Assembly: GCA_010015675.1 (NCBI GenBank)
Contig: ML976994.1
Location: forward strand, 529,497-546,673
DNA length: 17,177 nucleotides
DNA from: Byssothecium circinans
Lineage: Eukaryota; Ascomycota; Dothideomycetes; Pleosporales; Massarinaceae
Reading direction: 5' to 3'
The first letter of the stretch is position 1; each line of letters starts with the position of its first letter. This document shows positions 1-8,679 of the stretch, piece after piece. The notes under the pieces are model-generated. The model was not told the DNA's origin, did no database searches, and was given only the letters and a program-made list of their open reading frames with translations. The position numbers and the translations under genes were made by a program.

Positions 1-235
1 TAAAAATTTAATAGCTATTAGATTATATATATATATCTATCTAGGTTTAAAATTTCAAAAGAAAATATTAAGGTTTGGCTTTGTTATTAAGATAATACTC
101 TTTGGTTTTCGCTGCCAAGCAAAAGTGGCCGTCTCGGTGGTGCTTTACGTTACCTAGAGGATTTATCCTATAAAAAGCAAGATATTAGTAATAACTGCTA
201 CAAACTTAGCCCTCCTGGCCCTCTATCCACTCGCG
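1..235. other. AT-rich intergenic stretch
   Basis: This stretch is markedly AT-rich compared with the rest of the window and includes a short (TA)n run at about 24-36. No reading frame with coding character is visible. It may be the tail of a decayed repeat lying to the left, but nothing here identifies one. Confidence 0.5.
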
Positions 236-870
236 ATGGCCACAACTCCAGCTCAGCCTTTATGCCACTCTCGAGGATCGCCATGTGGAGCGCAAGGGCG
301 AAGTTCAGGGCGTAGTCATAGGAGGGAGAGAGTGTTGGTGTCGTGCTGTATTCTGTCGAGGTCTACAGTGAGGTACGGCCTGGGACGTTCTTGCAGCAAG
401 CTGCGTTGGGGGGAAAGAGCAACTGCACGTGACGCGGTAACACGAGACCACGTGACTTTTGGTTACCAAGGTTAAGGTTATAACCCGGGCAGGATTGCGA
501 GAGACTTGCATTTCCAGGTATTTGCAATTCACAGAATCAGTAGCTTTATCAGCCATCTTCACATTGGCATCGTATTTAAGGCATGATAATCCGGTCGGTC
601 CCTTGATGAGCTACGTCCAGCTACCCTGAGGCTCCTACCATTGCCTTGGACCTGGGCCTTGAGAAAGACACCTCCGAGCCCGCTCGCCTCAAGGTACTGC
701 GGCCTTCCTTCTTCGCTAGTTCCAGATATTTTCGCAGACCTCTCCTGCTGTTTCCACCAAAGCAGTAGCCATCGAGCCCGTGTTGGAGGCTCTGCATAAC
801 CCATCAGACTCTTCGCATCATTGATCAAGTCCACACCCTTCACCTCGCTCGAGCCATTGCGACGTGTATC
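236..870. other. No supportable gene; intergenic
   Basis: Short frames exist on both strands (about 236-475 plus, 305-562 minus, 559-843 minus), but they overlap each other, lack splice-consistent extensions and have compositions like random translation. The stretch holds two CACGTG hexamers, at 426-431 and 449-454. It lies immediately 3' of the minus-strand DUF7918 gene, so part of it (from 870 downward) is probably that gene's 3' untranslated region. Confidence 0.45.
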
Positions 871-1285
871 TTATTCTAAGACAATAACATCGTCATTCTG
901 CGTCGGAACACGCCTGTGTTTGACTGGACGCTCCTCCACGATCTCCACGCCCCCGGCGTCGACAAAGTCACCGTGATCGGTGGCACGCTCTCGCTTGAGG
1001 CCGGTAGTGGTCACCTCAGCATTCTTTTTCTAAGGGAATAGTTAGACACATTCATCAAAGAGACATCCGACATAGTTACTTACGTCATGGTGGTTCAGTA
1101 GGGCTTCTAGGTGTGCATGGCTGAATCCTTTCCATCGATTCTCATTCTCATTTCCAGTGAAGTGGTCCAAGAGAACGATGAGATCCTCACGGTTTGAGTC
1201 TGCCCATGGTGTCTCCGCCGGAGCACGCGGAGCCTCAGGCTCCGTAGTTGACGGACGAGCGGACGTCAGGGCCGTATCCGAAGTG
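871..1285 (-). pseudogene. DUF7918-family gene, 3' part (separated from its 5' part by a hAT insertion)
   Basis: This is the C-terminal part of the gene that starts at 4974. It comprises the rest of exon 4 (1285-1084), a 54-nt phase-0 intron (1083-1030) and exon 5 (1029-871). The intron has donor GTAAGT, branch sequence CTAAC and acceptor TTAG. The exon 4 frame would stop inside the intron, but splicing carries the frame cleanly to TAA at 871-873. The encoded tail is Ser/Thr/Pro-rich, then mixed polar (around ENRWKGFSHAHLEALLNHHD), then basic. It ends in DDVIVLE, a hydrophobic patch flanked by acidic residues that resembles a SUMO-interaction motif. No frame damage is visible, so the loss of function comes from the transposon. 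Any transcript would have to cross 2.8 kb of foreign sequence on the antisense side of the transposase. Confidence 0.8.
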
Positions 1286-1293
1286 GGTAAGGT
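1286..1293. repeat. Target-site duplication of hAT element, left copy
   Basis: The sequence GGTAAGGT directly abuts the CAGTG terminus of the element. It is identical to 4069-4076 on the other side. Eight base pairs is the duplication length typical of hAT transposons. Confidence 0.95.
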
Positions 1294-1312
1294 CAGTGTG
1301 GAAAGCGGATGG
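1294..1312 (+). repeat. hAT terminal inverted repeat, left
   Basis: CAGTGTGGAAAG is followed by CGGATGG. It matches the reverse complement of 4050-4068 at 18 of 19 positions; the one difference is a C/T transition. Confidence 0.92.
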
Positions 1313-1495
1313 CTGCGCATCGGCCGATCCATCCAGATCCATCTATTGCCATAGATATCCGGATTTGGGATAGTTGTGCCGATCCATCCAAAAACGATCC
1401 ATGGAGGCGATGGTGGCTTACGCCTTTGGCTTTTATAGGTGACTGTTCAGAAGTCTCCTGAATGAATCACACGTCTTTCACACCACATCTTCAAC

Positions 1496-3897
1496 ATGGA
1501 CTGTCGGAATTTGCTTAATACTACTAAACCAGTCTTCAAATCTCCTTGGGATCCATACTATGCTACCATCATGAGATCACACGGTCTCTCGCCGTCGCCA
1601 TCGCCGTCCCTTAGTAGTACTTCAAGCATTGTTTCTGCCGCCTCAAGTCTTACTGATGTGCCAACCTTCAACTCCAAATCCAGCAAGAAAGCGCACCAGG
1701 GCGAGCCTCCTCTAATCGAGCCATCTCACTTCAACTACAGCAAGGTCAACTGGAAGCGACTGCCAGGCTTTAGTGTTCCAATTGCGCGGCCTTCACACAA
1801 GTTAATCTCGGGCATCTGGAGAGTTGGTGTACCGATCAAACATACTGCAACAAACAAGCGCTAGTGGTTATGCCTTCGCTGCCATACCACCGCTGACAAT
1901 ACGCTACGGCGCCACCGCTTCAACGTTGAACAAGGCAGCTCGAATCCCGCTGATCATATACGTAAGGTCCACAATGAAACCTTCAATGAGAAGAGAGAGA
2001 TCGTACCACTTCCGCTAAGTATACTAGCGCCGTCTAACCTGGACTCGACCCAGCCTCGCGAACAAGCAATACTTAATGACTTTGCGCTAGCATTCAACGA
2101 AGCGAAATTCCAGGAGCTACTTGTATGATGGATCGTTTATGACAATATTCTATTTCGGCAGGTTGATAGTAAACCATTTCGCGAGCTTATTCAGTATCTC
2201 TTACCACGCGCAGGCGATGCTTTGCCTAGTCATCCAATAGTCCGTGAGTGGATGTTAAAGGCATACCAGATTCACAAGGCGGCTGTGAAGCAGGAGTTGC
2301 AGACTGCGATTAGCAAGATCTACATCTCATTTGACCTCTGGACCTCTAGCAATTGTCTTTCGCTTAATAGCATAGTTGTACACTTTATTAATGCTGAATT
2401 CAAATCCAAAGTAATTCTCCTGGTGACACCTAAGCAGAGCAGCTCGCATGCCAGGCTTGAAATGCCGAGCAGGTTATTCGAGTGATTAGGGACTTTGGCA
2501 TCTAAGACAGGTTGGGCTTCTTTGTACTAGATAACGCCTCAAACAACGATACGGCAATAGAAGTGATTGCAGAGGAGTTCAGTTTTAGAGCAAGTGAGCA
2601 CCGCCTGCGCTGCGCAGGCCATATCATCAACTTGATCGCTCGTCATCTCTTGTTCGGTTTTGACAAGAATCTCTTCGAAATCGAGGATTCTGTGTCGGCG
2701 GACTTGAAGGATGAATTGAAGCGCTGGAGAAGGACTAGGCCAGTCGGAAAAGCTCACAACATTATCGTCTAGATATATATAAGTCCACAAAGAAGAAAAC
2801 GTTGGCATGACGCACAAGTTAGCTACCACAAGTCGGCAATTGACCCGAGTCTTTGGTATACGATTAAGCCGCGCGAGCTTCATAGAAGCAATGATACTCG
2901 CTGGAACAGTATCTACGAGGAGATTAAGACGCTCTGCAAACTACGAGCACCTTTTAAAGAATTCCTGGAGTCTGAGCGACAGCGAGCTTTAAAAGAGAAG
3001 AGCAAGGGCCAGTGGGCTGAAGATGAAGATGCTGCGCAGAACGTTATTGTCAAGGACGCCCTTAATAAAGACGACTAGGAAGTACTCATCTGGTATAAAG
3101 ATCTCCTTAAGCCATGCTAGGCGGCGACGATGGATCTTCAGGGTTAGCCAGGTGACGGCAAGTCTTGTGGACTCAGCAACGTTCAGGCAGACATTAAATG
3201 CATCGTCAAACATTTTATGATCGCGTATGGCCAGTATAAAGATGCTTCGCTGGCTACTACTAAAGAAGAATGGCATTTCACCACTCAGATCAAACTCGCG
3301 CTTAATAAGGCTGAAGAATACTATGCCAAACTCAGTGACTCACCTATATATCTGGCAGCTGCTGTACTCCATCCTTCATACACTTAGAAGTACATCAACG
3401 CTCAATGGGCTAATCGAAAATTATAGATTACGAAAGGCAAGAGAGCAGTTAAAGCCCTATGGGTTGCTGACTACAAGCAGCAACCAATCTTAGAAGCTAT
3501 CTCGCCACCAAAGAAGCAGAGTCAACAGGAACCAAACATGATGGAAGAGTACCGCATGAGAGGGCTGACTCAAGCTTGAAGTTAAGGCGTCAAACAAGTG
3601 ATTACTGATGAGTTTGAGCGCTATAATAGCTAGGTACAAGTTAACACTAGGTATCCGCTGGAATGGTGGCGTACTGTTGGTATTACTAAATATCCACACC
3701 TTGCGCAGATAGCCTTCGACATGTTGTTAATACCAGCAATAAGTAATAAGCCCGAGCGAATATTCAGCTGACTTGGGCTGATGATCACGAAGCGGCGCAA
3801 TTATCTTGACTAGAGTACAATATAAGCGGTGCAGTGTTTACACTCCTGGGATAAGGCGGGCATTATTAACCTCAGGAAAAGCTTAACGCCATCATAA
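1496..3897 (+). pseudogene. hAT transposase, degenerate (15 premature stops, one frameshift)
   Basis: The reading frame runs from ATG 1496 to TAA 3895. A BED-type zinc finger is visible near residues 115-165 (C-x2-C in WLCLRCH, later H-x4-H in DHIRKVH). The RNase H-like core includes ISFDLWTSSN and FVLDNASNND with CAGHIINLIA following. The C-terminal dimerisation region includes YPLEWW, ISNKPERIFS and LGLMITKRRN. Premature stops begin at 1862, 2126, 2503, 2770, 3076, 3118, 3145, 3385, 3424, 3577, 3583, 3631, 3769, 3811 and 3823. One frameshift lies between about 2440 and 2475. Each stop can be reached from CAA, CAG, CGA or TGG by a single C-to-T change on one strand, and several sit where the family has Trp or Arg. 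The copy cannot make a transposase. It is read opposite to the host gene. Confidence 0.93.
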
Positions 3898-4049
3898 TTA
3901 TGTATATAGCGACGATAGATCATCATCTACTATCTTATAAAGTTGGTGGCGTGCGCCACAGAAGCCTCTATGGATGAGAATGGATTACATCCGGCTAATC
4001 CATCCAGATCCATCCAAGTGGCGTAATAGATATGGATCGGCCCGAAAGT

Positions 4050-4068
4050 CCATCCACTTTCCACACTG
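4050..4068 (-). repeat. hAT terminal inverted repeat, right
   Basis: The sequence ends in CTTTCCACACTG, the reverse complement of the left terminus. It abuts the right target duplication. Confidence 0.92.
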
Positions 4069-4076
4069 GGTAAGGT
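4069..4076. repeat. Target-site duplication of hAT element, right copy
   Basis: GGTAAGGT is identical to 1286-1293. It represents the coding sequence ACCTTACC of the interrupted minus-strand exon. Confidence 0.95.
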
Positions 4077-4974
4077 GGCTTGTGGAAGTGTGGGTGCGGA
4101 AGTCGGACTCGGAGTACGCGGCACGATCCCTAGGTCCTTGAGTGATGCTAGTAGGATGTTTAGCATGATTTTAATGAGAGAAAAGTTGAAGTGACGTACA
4201 GAGAGACCGATATTTGAATAAGAACGTCCCGAAAGCTTTTTTCTTTCCACCTACGAAATTATAAAAGTGCCTGTTCATATTCCCGGCTTTCCCTACAGCT
4301 TCAAGGCTTCATGGAGGTCAGCGTCATGCATAGGCAGGACAGGGAGAGAACTGATAGAAACCAACATACTTTACCGTGTGTGAGAGCGCCCTCGATCCGG
4401 TGGCCTTCTCAGGTATCATCGAGTTCCCTCCAATCTTTATTAAAGGTACATCCTCCATAGATTTGGAGCGCCGCAGGTTGGTGATGTGGAACAGCCTGAC
4501 CTCGATCTGTTCCGCAGCAGATAGTGCCATTCTTGCCTCTTCACTGAGCGCTCTGTTGCTGTCTGTCTCTAAAAATATATCAGCCAAGTCTTTATCGCCG
4601 TATTTCAGTGCTTACTACTTACCAGCGACTAGCCGTAAAAATCTGAAATTATGCTTGCTCTCTACGCCGCTGACGCTAGACCAAGCGCCGTCTATCGAGA
4701 AGGCTTTGTTGCCAGAGAACATGTGCTTCTGCAATATCGTGCTGTTCACCACCATGCCAGCGAGGATGACGTGAATTGATAGCTCATGCTCACTCGGAAA
4801 CTCCTCGCTGAAGCGAAATCTTACTTCGAACGGTGACTCTTCCTCGACCTGTACATACTTCGTGACCGTCTTGGAAGCCTCCGTGTCCGTCTCATCGTCG
4901 TCATACTCTCGAAGGGCTTGATCGTTGGCGACAATTTCGACTACCAAGCCTGGGCACTCGGAGAGAACCGCCAT
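4077..4974 (-). pseudogene. DUF7918-family protein gene, 5' part, disrupted by a hAT element
   Basis: ATG lies at 4974 in a good fungal context (ACACCATGG). Exon 1 is 4974-4623, intron 4622-4569 (GTAAGT to TTTAG), exon 2 4568-4370, intron 4369-4271 (GTATGT to ACAG; this acceptor was chosen to keep frame), exon 3 4270-4200, intron 4199-4148 (GTACGT to CTAG), and exon 4 from 4147. The phases join without a stop. Features typical of DUF7918 proteins appear in order: an N-terminal CPGLVVEIV strand, TKYVQVEEESPFEVRFRFSE, QIEVRLFHITNLRRS, EKATGSRALSHTV, then FLFKYRS and SLKDLGIVPRTPSP. The last motif is followed by a disordered Ser/Thr/Pro linker, where the transposon sits after PQATLP. With the 3' part (871-1285) the protein would be about 353 residues. 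The family is widespread in Pezizomycotina and its function is unknown. The least certain point is the start of exon 3. Confidence 0.88.
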
Positions 4975-5143
4975 GGTGTCTCGGAGGGGAGGTGTTAGTG
5001 AGGGTCTCGAAGACGCAGGGTCGCGATCGTGGATAAGGTGATTCGAAGTTTGGAAAAAGCGTGTAGACGAAAGAAGTTTGAAGTTGAGAAAAGGAATTGG
5101 AGAAGAAGGTTGTGAAATAGAAATCGAAGGCGACTATTATAGA
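4975..5143 (-). promoter_or_regulatory. Putative promoter and leader of the DUF7918 gene
   Basis: Reading toward the gene, a TATA-like CTATAATAG lies at 5143-5134. It is followed by a long pyrimidine-rich leader (many TTC/CTT runs) up to ATG 4974. This layout is common in filamentous fungal core promoters. The transcription start cannot be placed from sequence alone. Confidence 0.5.
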
Positions 5144-5228
5144 TCCGGACTAGTTCGCCACGTGACCTGAAAGTTGTCTTTACTTTCCAGGTGAAGGTAA
5201 ATGACCGACAAAAATAGAAATGCTTCAT

Positions 5229-5890
5229 AGTCTTCCATTAAAACTGAAAGAAAGAGGACTCGCTAAGTGATCTATCAACTTAAACTGGAATTGTAAAACG
5301 GGAATAGTTCTGAAGGGTACACATTCCATAAGAGTCTGATTGGCCCTCACGATCCTACGCTTAGTTTTATGAAAGGGCAGCATTTGTTTGGTCACTGCTG
5401 AGTGGTATTATTGATAGGAATGTTTGAAGACGGGCTCTGGTCACGTGATTGTATCACATGACCATAACCTTATAGTCGTCTTCCGTAGTTGCTGCTCGAT
5501 CACTCACTTAGAGCCTCATTTTAAAAAGGAAGGGAACATGGAAGCGTCACTATACCTGCGCGTTTGTACCTTTCCCGATTTCCTACTTCCCAAGTCCAGA
5601 ATGCATTCAGTTGCTTCACACCAAAACGCAACATGGTCATGCCACAGGGAAGTCTTTTGATTTATCCTACCCGAAGTTGAATCAGTAGTGAGCCACAGAT
5701 GACTCGACAAGCGATCGCAGGTTCACCGAGGGGAAGTCTTTGACCGTAGAAAATTTGACACTGGAAAAAAGCTCTTAGGAAGCCGCTACGGTACGTACTA
5801 ACTGCAACCGCGTCTACTGAAAGTGCGTCTTCTCTATGACAAATCACCCTACATATTTGCCAGTCTACTCACCTCGAGCTCCGTACCCAT
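5229..5890. other. Intergenic, no firm gene
   Basis: Small overlapping frames on both strands (for example 5424-5660 plus, 5516-5710 minus and 5662-5847 minus) have no recognisable content and are broken by stops in every direction. The clearest structure is the imperfect inverted repeat at 5439-5463. The stretch may hold the far upstream region of the DUF7918 gene and the eroded 5' end of whatever lay at 5.8-6.7 kb. Confidence 0.4.
5439..5463. repeat. Inverted repeat GGTCACGTGAT / ATCACATGACC
   Basis: Two 11-bp arms (5439-5449 and 5453-5463) are reverse complements with one mismatch and are separated by 3 bp. The left arm contains the palindrome TCACGTGA, an E-box-like core bound by bHLH-type regulators in fungi. 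It could be a regulatory site or a hairpin; nothing here decides which. Confidence 0.6.
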
Positions 5891-6699
5891 CGAAGTCATG
5901 CATCTAGTCACCTACGCGTTAGGGAGAGTAAAGTCTTCCTCGTACATATCCACTGGTCCCACCGCCTACATAGCGACAGCAATATAGCCGTCCACATGGT
6001 ATCGAAAGGATGCCGCGAACACTGCCTTACTACGGCGAAGGTGGCGGAACTATCGGAAGTATTGTAGTCAAAAGCGGAGTACGCAGGCTTGTTTAAGAGT
6101 GACAATGTTTTCAGTGAAATTGACGGATTGATACTGGGCACCATGGGAGCGAGTGTAGACCTAAAATGACTTCAGTGGCTACATGCATGACTTGGTGCTC
6201 ACGCCACGGTGACGACCACCTCGAAGAGGTACGGCAAAATTTGCTATTAGGAGTAATAGCTGCAAGGATAAGCACCAAGACCCCAACCATCAAACCTTCT
6301 ATCCACGAACCCCGTCCGACGGGGTGCCTGGTGTCTGTTGGTGTGCTCATCGAAAACGAGTTACAAATACTCGGCTCCGTAATCGATGGCAGGGATCTAT
6401 TCGTGAATAGGTCATTCGAAAGCGTTATACGAGGTGTAGAATCTGAGATCAATAGTGCATGGCATCGCGGGAGCGTCATCAGCTCGATTGATGGGGGTAC
6501 GGAGCCTTTGGGCGCCAGAAGCAGATGTGTTATACTAGCTATCTCTTTGGCCTTACTTGAAGGAGAGGAAAGAACCATGTATCCTTCGTTACGAGGTGGC
6601 AAGCAATATTCATTCCAAGACCTAATCGAAGCCTACTGTCAGATCCACCATCGTGCCGTGCCATGGTTCCCTGCTAATGAAGCCACCAGGTCATATTGA
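5840..6699 (+). pseudogene. Probable degraded coding remnant, family not recognised
   Basis: One plus frame from about 5840 to 6166 reads like protein (for example KVFLVHIHWSHRLHSDSN, then EYAGLFKSDNVFSEIDG), but it is cut by TAG at 6065 and TGA at 6167. A second plus frame, 6166-6699, stays open for 177 residues and includes ALLEGEERTMYPSLRGG and YSFQDLIEAYCQIHHR. The two may be one gene joined through a frameshift or an unresolved intron. Against this, the minus strand is also open from 6602 to 6111 and contains a hydrophobic run GLMVGVLVLILAAI that could be a membrane segment. I favour the plus strand on amino-acid composition, but only weakly, and see no recognisable domain. Confidence 0.3.
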
Positions 6700-7452
6700 C
6701 CAATCTGCATGACTTCAAGTTTCCCTTACACCGTCCTTGATTCACGGTTCGCTTCCGTTCCACTTGCCCGCCTCCAAGTAGACCAACTCCAGGTCCTGTT
6801 GACCCCATGCTAATGTTCCATTCCTTCCGAGATAAAGTCACCGTCAGAGTCGTTTTCATTTCAACCAGTGCTGATGACACTGGCGTCTTCAATGGCGGTG
6901 AATCCATCTTGACGCGGGCAAAACATTCTCGGCACATCCTTACTATCATGGCCACTGTCCATTGTAGCCACCTCGAAACCTTCGCTGATGGCAGATATCT
7001 CCAGTACTATGACGCCGTGGTCCATAGCTCTGTCCAGGATGCTTTGGAGGTGTGCCTTACGGCCGTCTAGGGTTTTGCATGCCCTCCAAATTTGCAGCTC
7101 TTTACCGTTCACCGCATTGAGTCCGTGTCAAGTTCTTCGAGCAGATTTCGAGTGTCTTCTAATGGATCACGGAGAGGCCATGGTCGGCCACCGCTACAAT
7201 GGTAGGGTGGCTTCCGAGCACCACTCATGTGCGCATTTAAGGCCTCCATCAACATTAGTTAGAGATAAGGTAAGCGGTGAGTTGTTAGTAATGGAGGTTA
7301 TGGCGTGGCAAACAGTTTCGCGTGTTGAATTTACACGTTTACCGACGGGGATAATCGGCTGGATGTGTAACTCTGTCTCCAATATTGGGATGTCCACCTT
7401 CTTGCATATTTGTTGAATTGTCGTGGAGGGAGTGACGATGTCTCCGAGAACA
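6700..7452. other. Ambiguous degraded region between two loci
   Basis: Both strands carry open stretches: minus 7112-6861 reads WRACKTLDGRKAHLQSILDR and VIVLEISAISEGFEV, while plus 6988-7416 is open for 142 residues. The minus-strand pieces could be the eroded 3' half of the F-box gene upstream at 8493-7681, because coding-like fragments occur in all three minus frames from 7680 down. No set of splice sites was found that joins them. Treat this as decayed coding sequence of uncertain strand. Confidence 0.3.
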
Positions 7453-7608
7453 AGGCTGCGCGTCTTATGTATCATGCGTGTGCAGCAGCCTGGCATCTTT
7501 GTCCTCTGTAGGCATATCGAGATCCGGTAACCATGGTCTTCGGGAGTTGGACCGAGATACCGAGAGCAGAGGTTGCGCGTCTTATGTATCATACGTGTGC
7601 AGCAGCTT
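7453..7608. repeat. Two 39-bp direct repeats spaced by 117 bp
   Basis: Copies at 7453-7491 and 7570-7608 differ only at three or four positions, all transitions. Both contain the core CGCGTCTTATGTATCAT. The start-to-start distance, 117 bp, is a multiple of three, so both copies fall in the same frame. The sequence between the copies is only weakly alike. They lie just beyond the stop of the F-box gene. They may be the residue of an in-frame internal duplication in its former 3' coding region. Confidence 0.7.
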
Positions 7609-7680
7609 GAAGCCTCTTCGGACGACGTCTCCGACGCGGATAGATACCTCATGGAGGATTGACAGCCCATCGAAAAGGGT

Positions 7681-8493
7681 CTACATGTAATGTTCCAGGT
7701 CATCTTGCGAGAAGTCTCCGTGGTCGCCATTGTAGATAGCAGACACATCAACGTCAATGGACAAACGAGTGATGGATTGGTATGCGGACGACCCAGAGCC
7801 GGGTGCAGGGACTCTGCACCAGAGAGGATTTTGCAAGCATAACGAACTGTTGTTATGTCGGAACGACACCGATGTGAGCTGTGGCAAATCGTAGACGAAG
7901 AGAGGGAGGAGGCCGGTCGCGGACCAGCTCTTGACGTTCTTGAAAAGCGCCTCGGAGATGCTTTCATCGGACGGTCGCTTGAAACTGTGCATTTCCAGAG
8001 GGGTATTTCCGTGCTCCAGAGTGTGGGAATGGGATAACCACTCCAGTTCCAGAGAACCCATCGCCACTGACTCCAGATTGGGGACGAGGGAACAAACCAG
8101 GCCAACTACCGCCTGGGGGTCACCAAACTTCAGGGGGTCGAAGATGTCTTTCCAGCCCGTGTTGTCGATGGGCAGTGTGGATAGCGCGGCGATCACTTTG
8201 CCATCCAACTCTTTCGGAACTTCGGTGTTCAATCTGTCCTCATCGAAGACGATGTTCAAAGACGTCGTCCACGCAGCCAGCACTTTTGCCTCGGTGAGGA
8301 CGTTTGCCAGTGCGAAAAGCTGATTGAGTGTCGTGATTTTGACGTTCTTGAACATTCGTTGCTGGAACACCCCACAGAGGGATTTGTAGGTCATTGAGGC
8401 TCTACGGAGGTCAGCCGTTGAGAGATGGCTGGATATCTTGAGCTTGATTTCGTCGGGGATGCGCTCAATGGGTTGCATCCGTCGTGGAGTCAT
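7681..8493 (-). CDS. F-box domain protein (probably 3'-truncated by a nonsense codon)
   Basis: The 270-residue frame starts at ATG 8493; a second ATG five codons later is also possible. An F-box lies at about residues 9-50: ERIPDEIKLKISSHLSTADL, then RRASMTYKSLCGVFQQRMF. The rest resembles the poorly conserved, leucine-rich repeat-like C-terminal region of fungal F-box proteins. F-box proteins dock on Skp1 in SCF ubiquitin ligases and select substrates; the substrate here is unknown. The frame ends HYM-TAG (7683-7681), but coding-like sequence continues in the same frame (TLFDGLSILHEVSIRVGDVV) for about 30 codons to a TAA. The TAG could be a mutated Trp or Gln codon, so the protein may once have been longer. 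No intron was seen within the F-box part. Confidence 0.78.
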   Translation of the reverse strand: MTPRRMQPIERIPDEIKLKISSHLSTADLRRASMTYKSLCGVFQQRMFKNVKITTLNQLFALANVLTEAKVLAAWTTSLNIVFDEDRLNTEVPKELDGKVIAALSTLPIDNTGWKDIFDPLKFGDPQAVVGLVCSLVPNLESVAMGSLELEWLSHSHTLEHGNTPLEMHSFKRPSDESISEALFKNVKSWSATGLLPLFVYDLPQLTSVSFRHNNSSLCLQNPLWCRVPAPGSGSSAYQSITRLSIDVDVSAIYNGDHGDFSQDDLEHYM

Positions 8494-8547
8494 GGCTGCG
8501 CTCGTAGTGACGATAAGGTTTGCTGCCTTCCGTGGAGTGAGTGTGAA

Positions 8548-8643
8548 GGGAGTGGAGGGAGAAAAAGGAAGAAGAAGAGGAAGAGGGGGGGAGAGGTGGG
8601 AATGGTGGGAGGAGAGGGAGGGGGAGGATAGTGCTATATATGT
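8548..8643 (-). promoter_or_regulatory. Putative core promoter of the F-box gene
   Basis: Reading toward the gene, a TATA-like ATATATAG (8643-8634) is followed by an almost pure pyrimidine tract of about 80 nt (8630-8548, purine-rich on the plus strand) that ends roughly 55 nt before ATG 8493. TATA followed by a CT-rich tract is a common fungal promoter arrangement. Confidence 0.55.
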
Positions 8644-8679
8644 ATACTTCTAGCCAACACGCTAGTACTATCTGGATAA

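Larger units (their letters stand above)
1294..4068 (+). mobile_element. hAT-superfamily DNA transposon, 2775 bp, inserted in a DUF7918 gene
   Basis: The element starts with CAGTGTGGAAAG and ends with its reverse complement. It is flanked on both sides by the same 8 bp, GGTAAGGT, and encodes a (broken) hAT transposase on the plus strand. The terminal 19 bp match with one C/T difference, and a second 11-bp block GGCCGATCCAT lies just inside both ends (1322-1332; reverse complement at 4032-4042). ATCCATCC-type motifs recur in both subterminal zones, as expected for transposase-binding repeats. The perfect target duplication, together with undamaged host exons on both sides, suggests that the insertion is fairly recent, although the element's own gene is heavily mutated. 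Mobilisation of an already defective copy by a transposase made elsewhere is one explanation; mutation confined to the repeat after insertion is another. Confidence 0.93.

Noticed and set aside
236..475. 79-codon plus-strand open frame beginning MATTPAQPL
   Set aside because: It has short, Arg/Cys/Ser-rich random-like composition, no splice extension and an overlapping minus frame; no evidence of a gene.
3930..4250. 106-codon minus-strand open frame across the right hAT end
   Set aside because: It is a chimera reading through exon 3 in the wrong frame, an intron, part of exon 4 and the transposon terminus. The spliced DUF7918 model explains the sequence better.
4376..4774. 132-codon plus-strand open frame
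   Set aside because: It is antisense to exons 1 and 2 of the DUF7918 gene, whose minus-strand motifs and splice sites are clear.
7194..8105. 303-codon minus-strand open frame overlapping the F-box gene
   Set aside because: Over 7690-8105 it is a shifted frame of the F-box coding sequence with implausible composition (Ser/Cys/Trp/Arg-rich). Only its lower part might hold coding scraps, noted under the ambiguous region.
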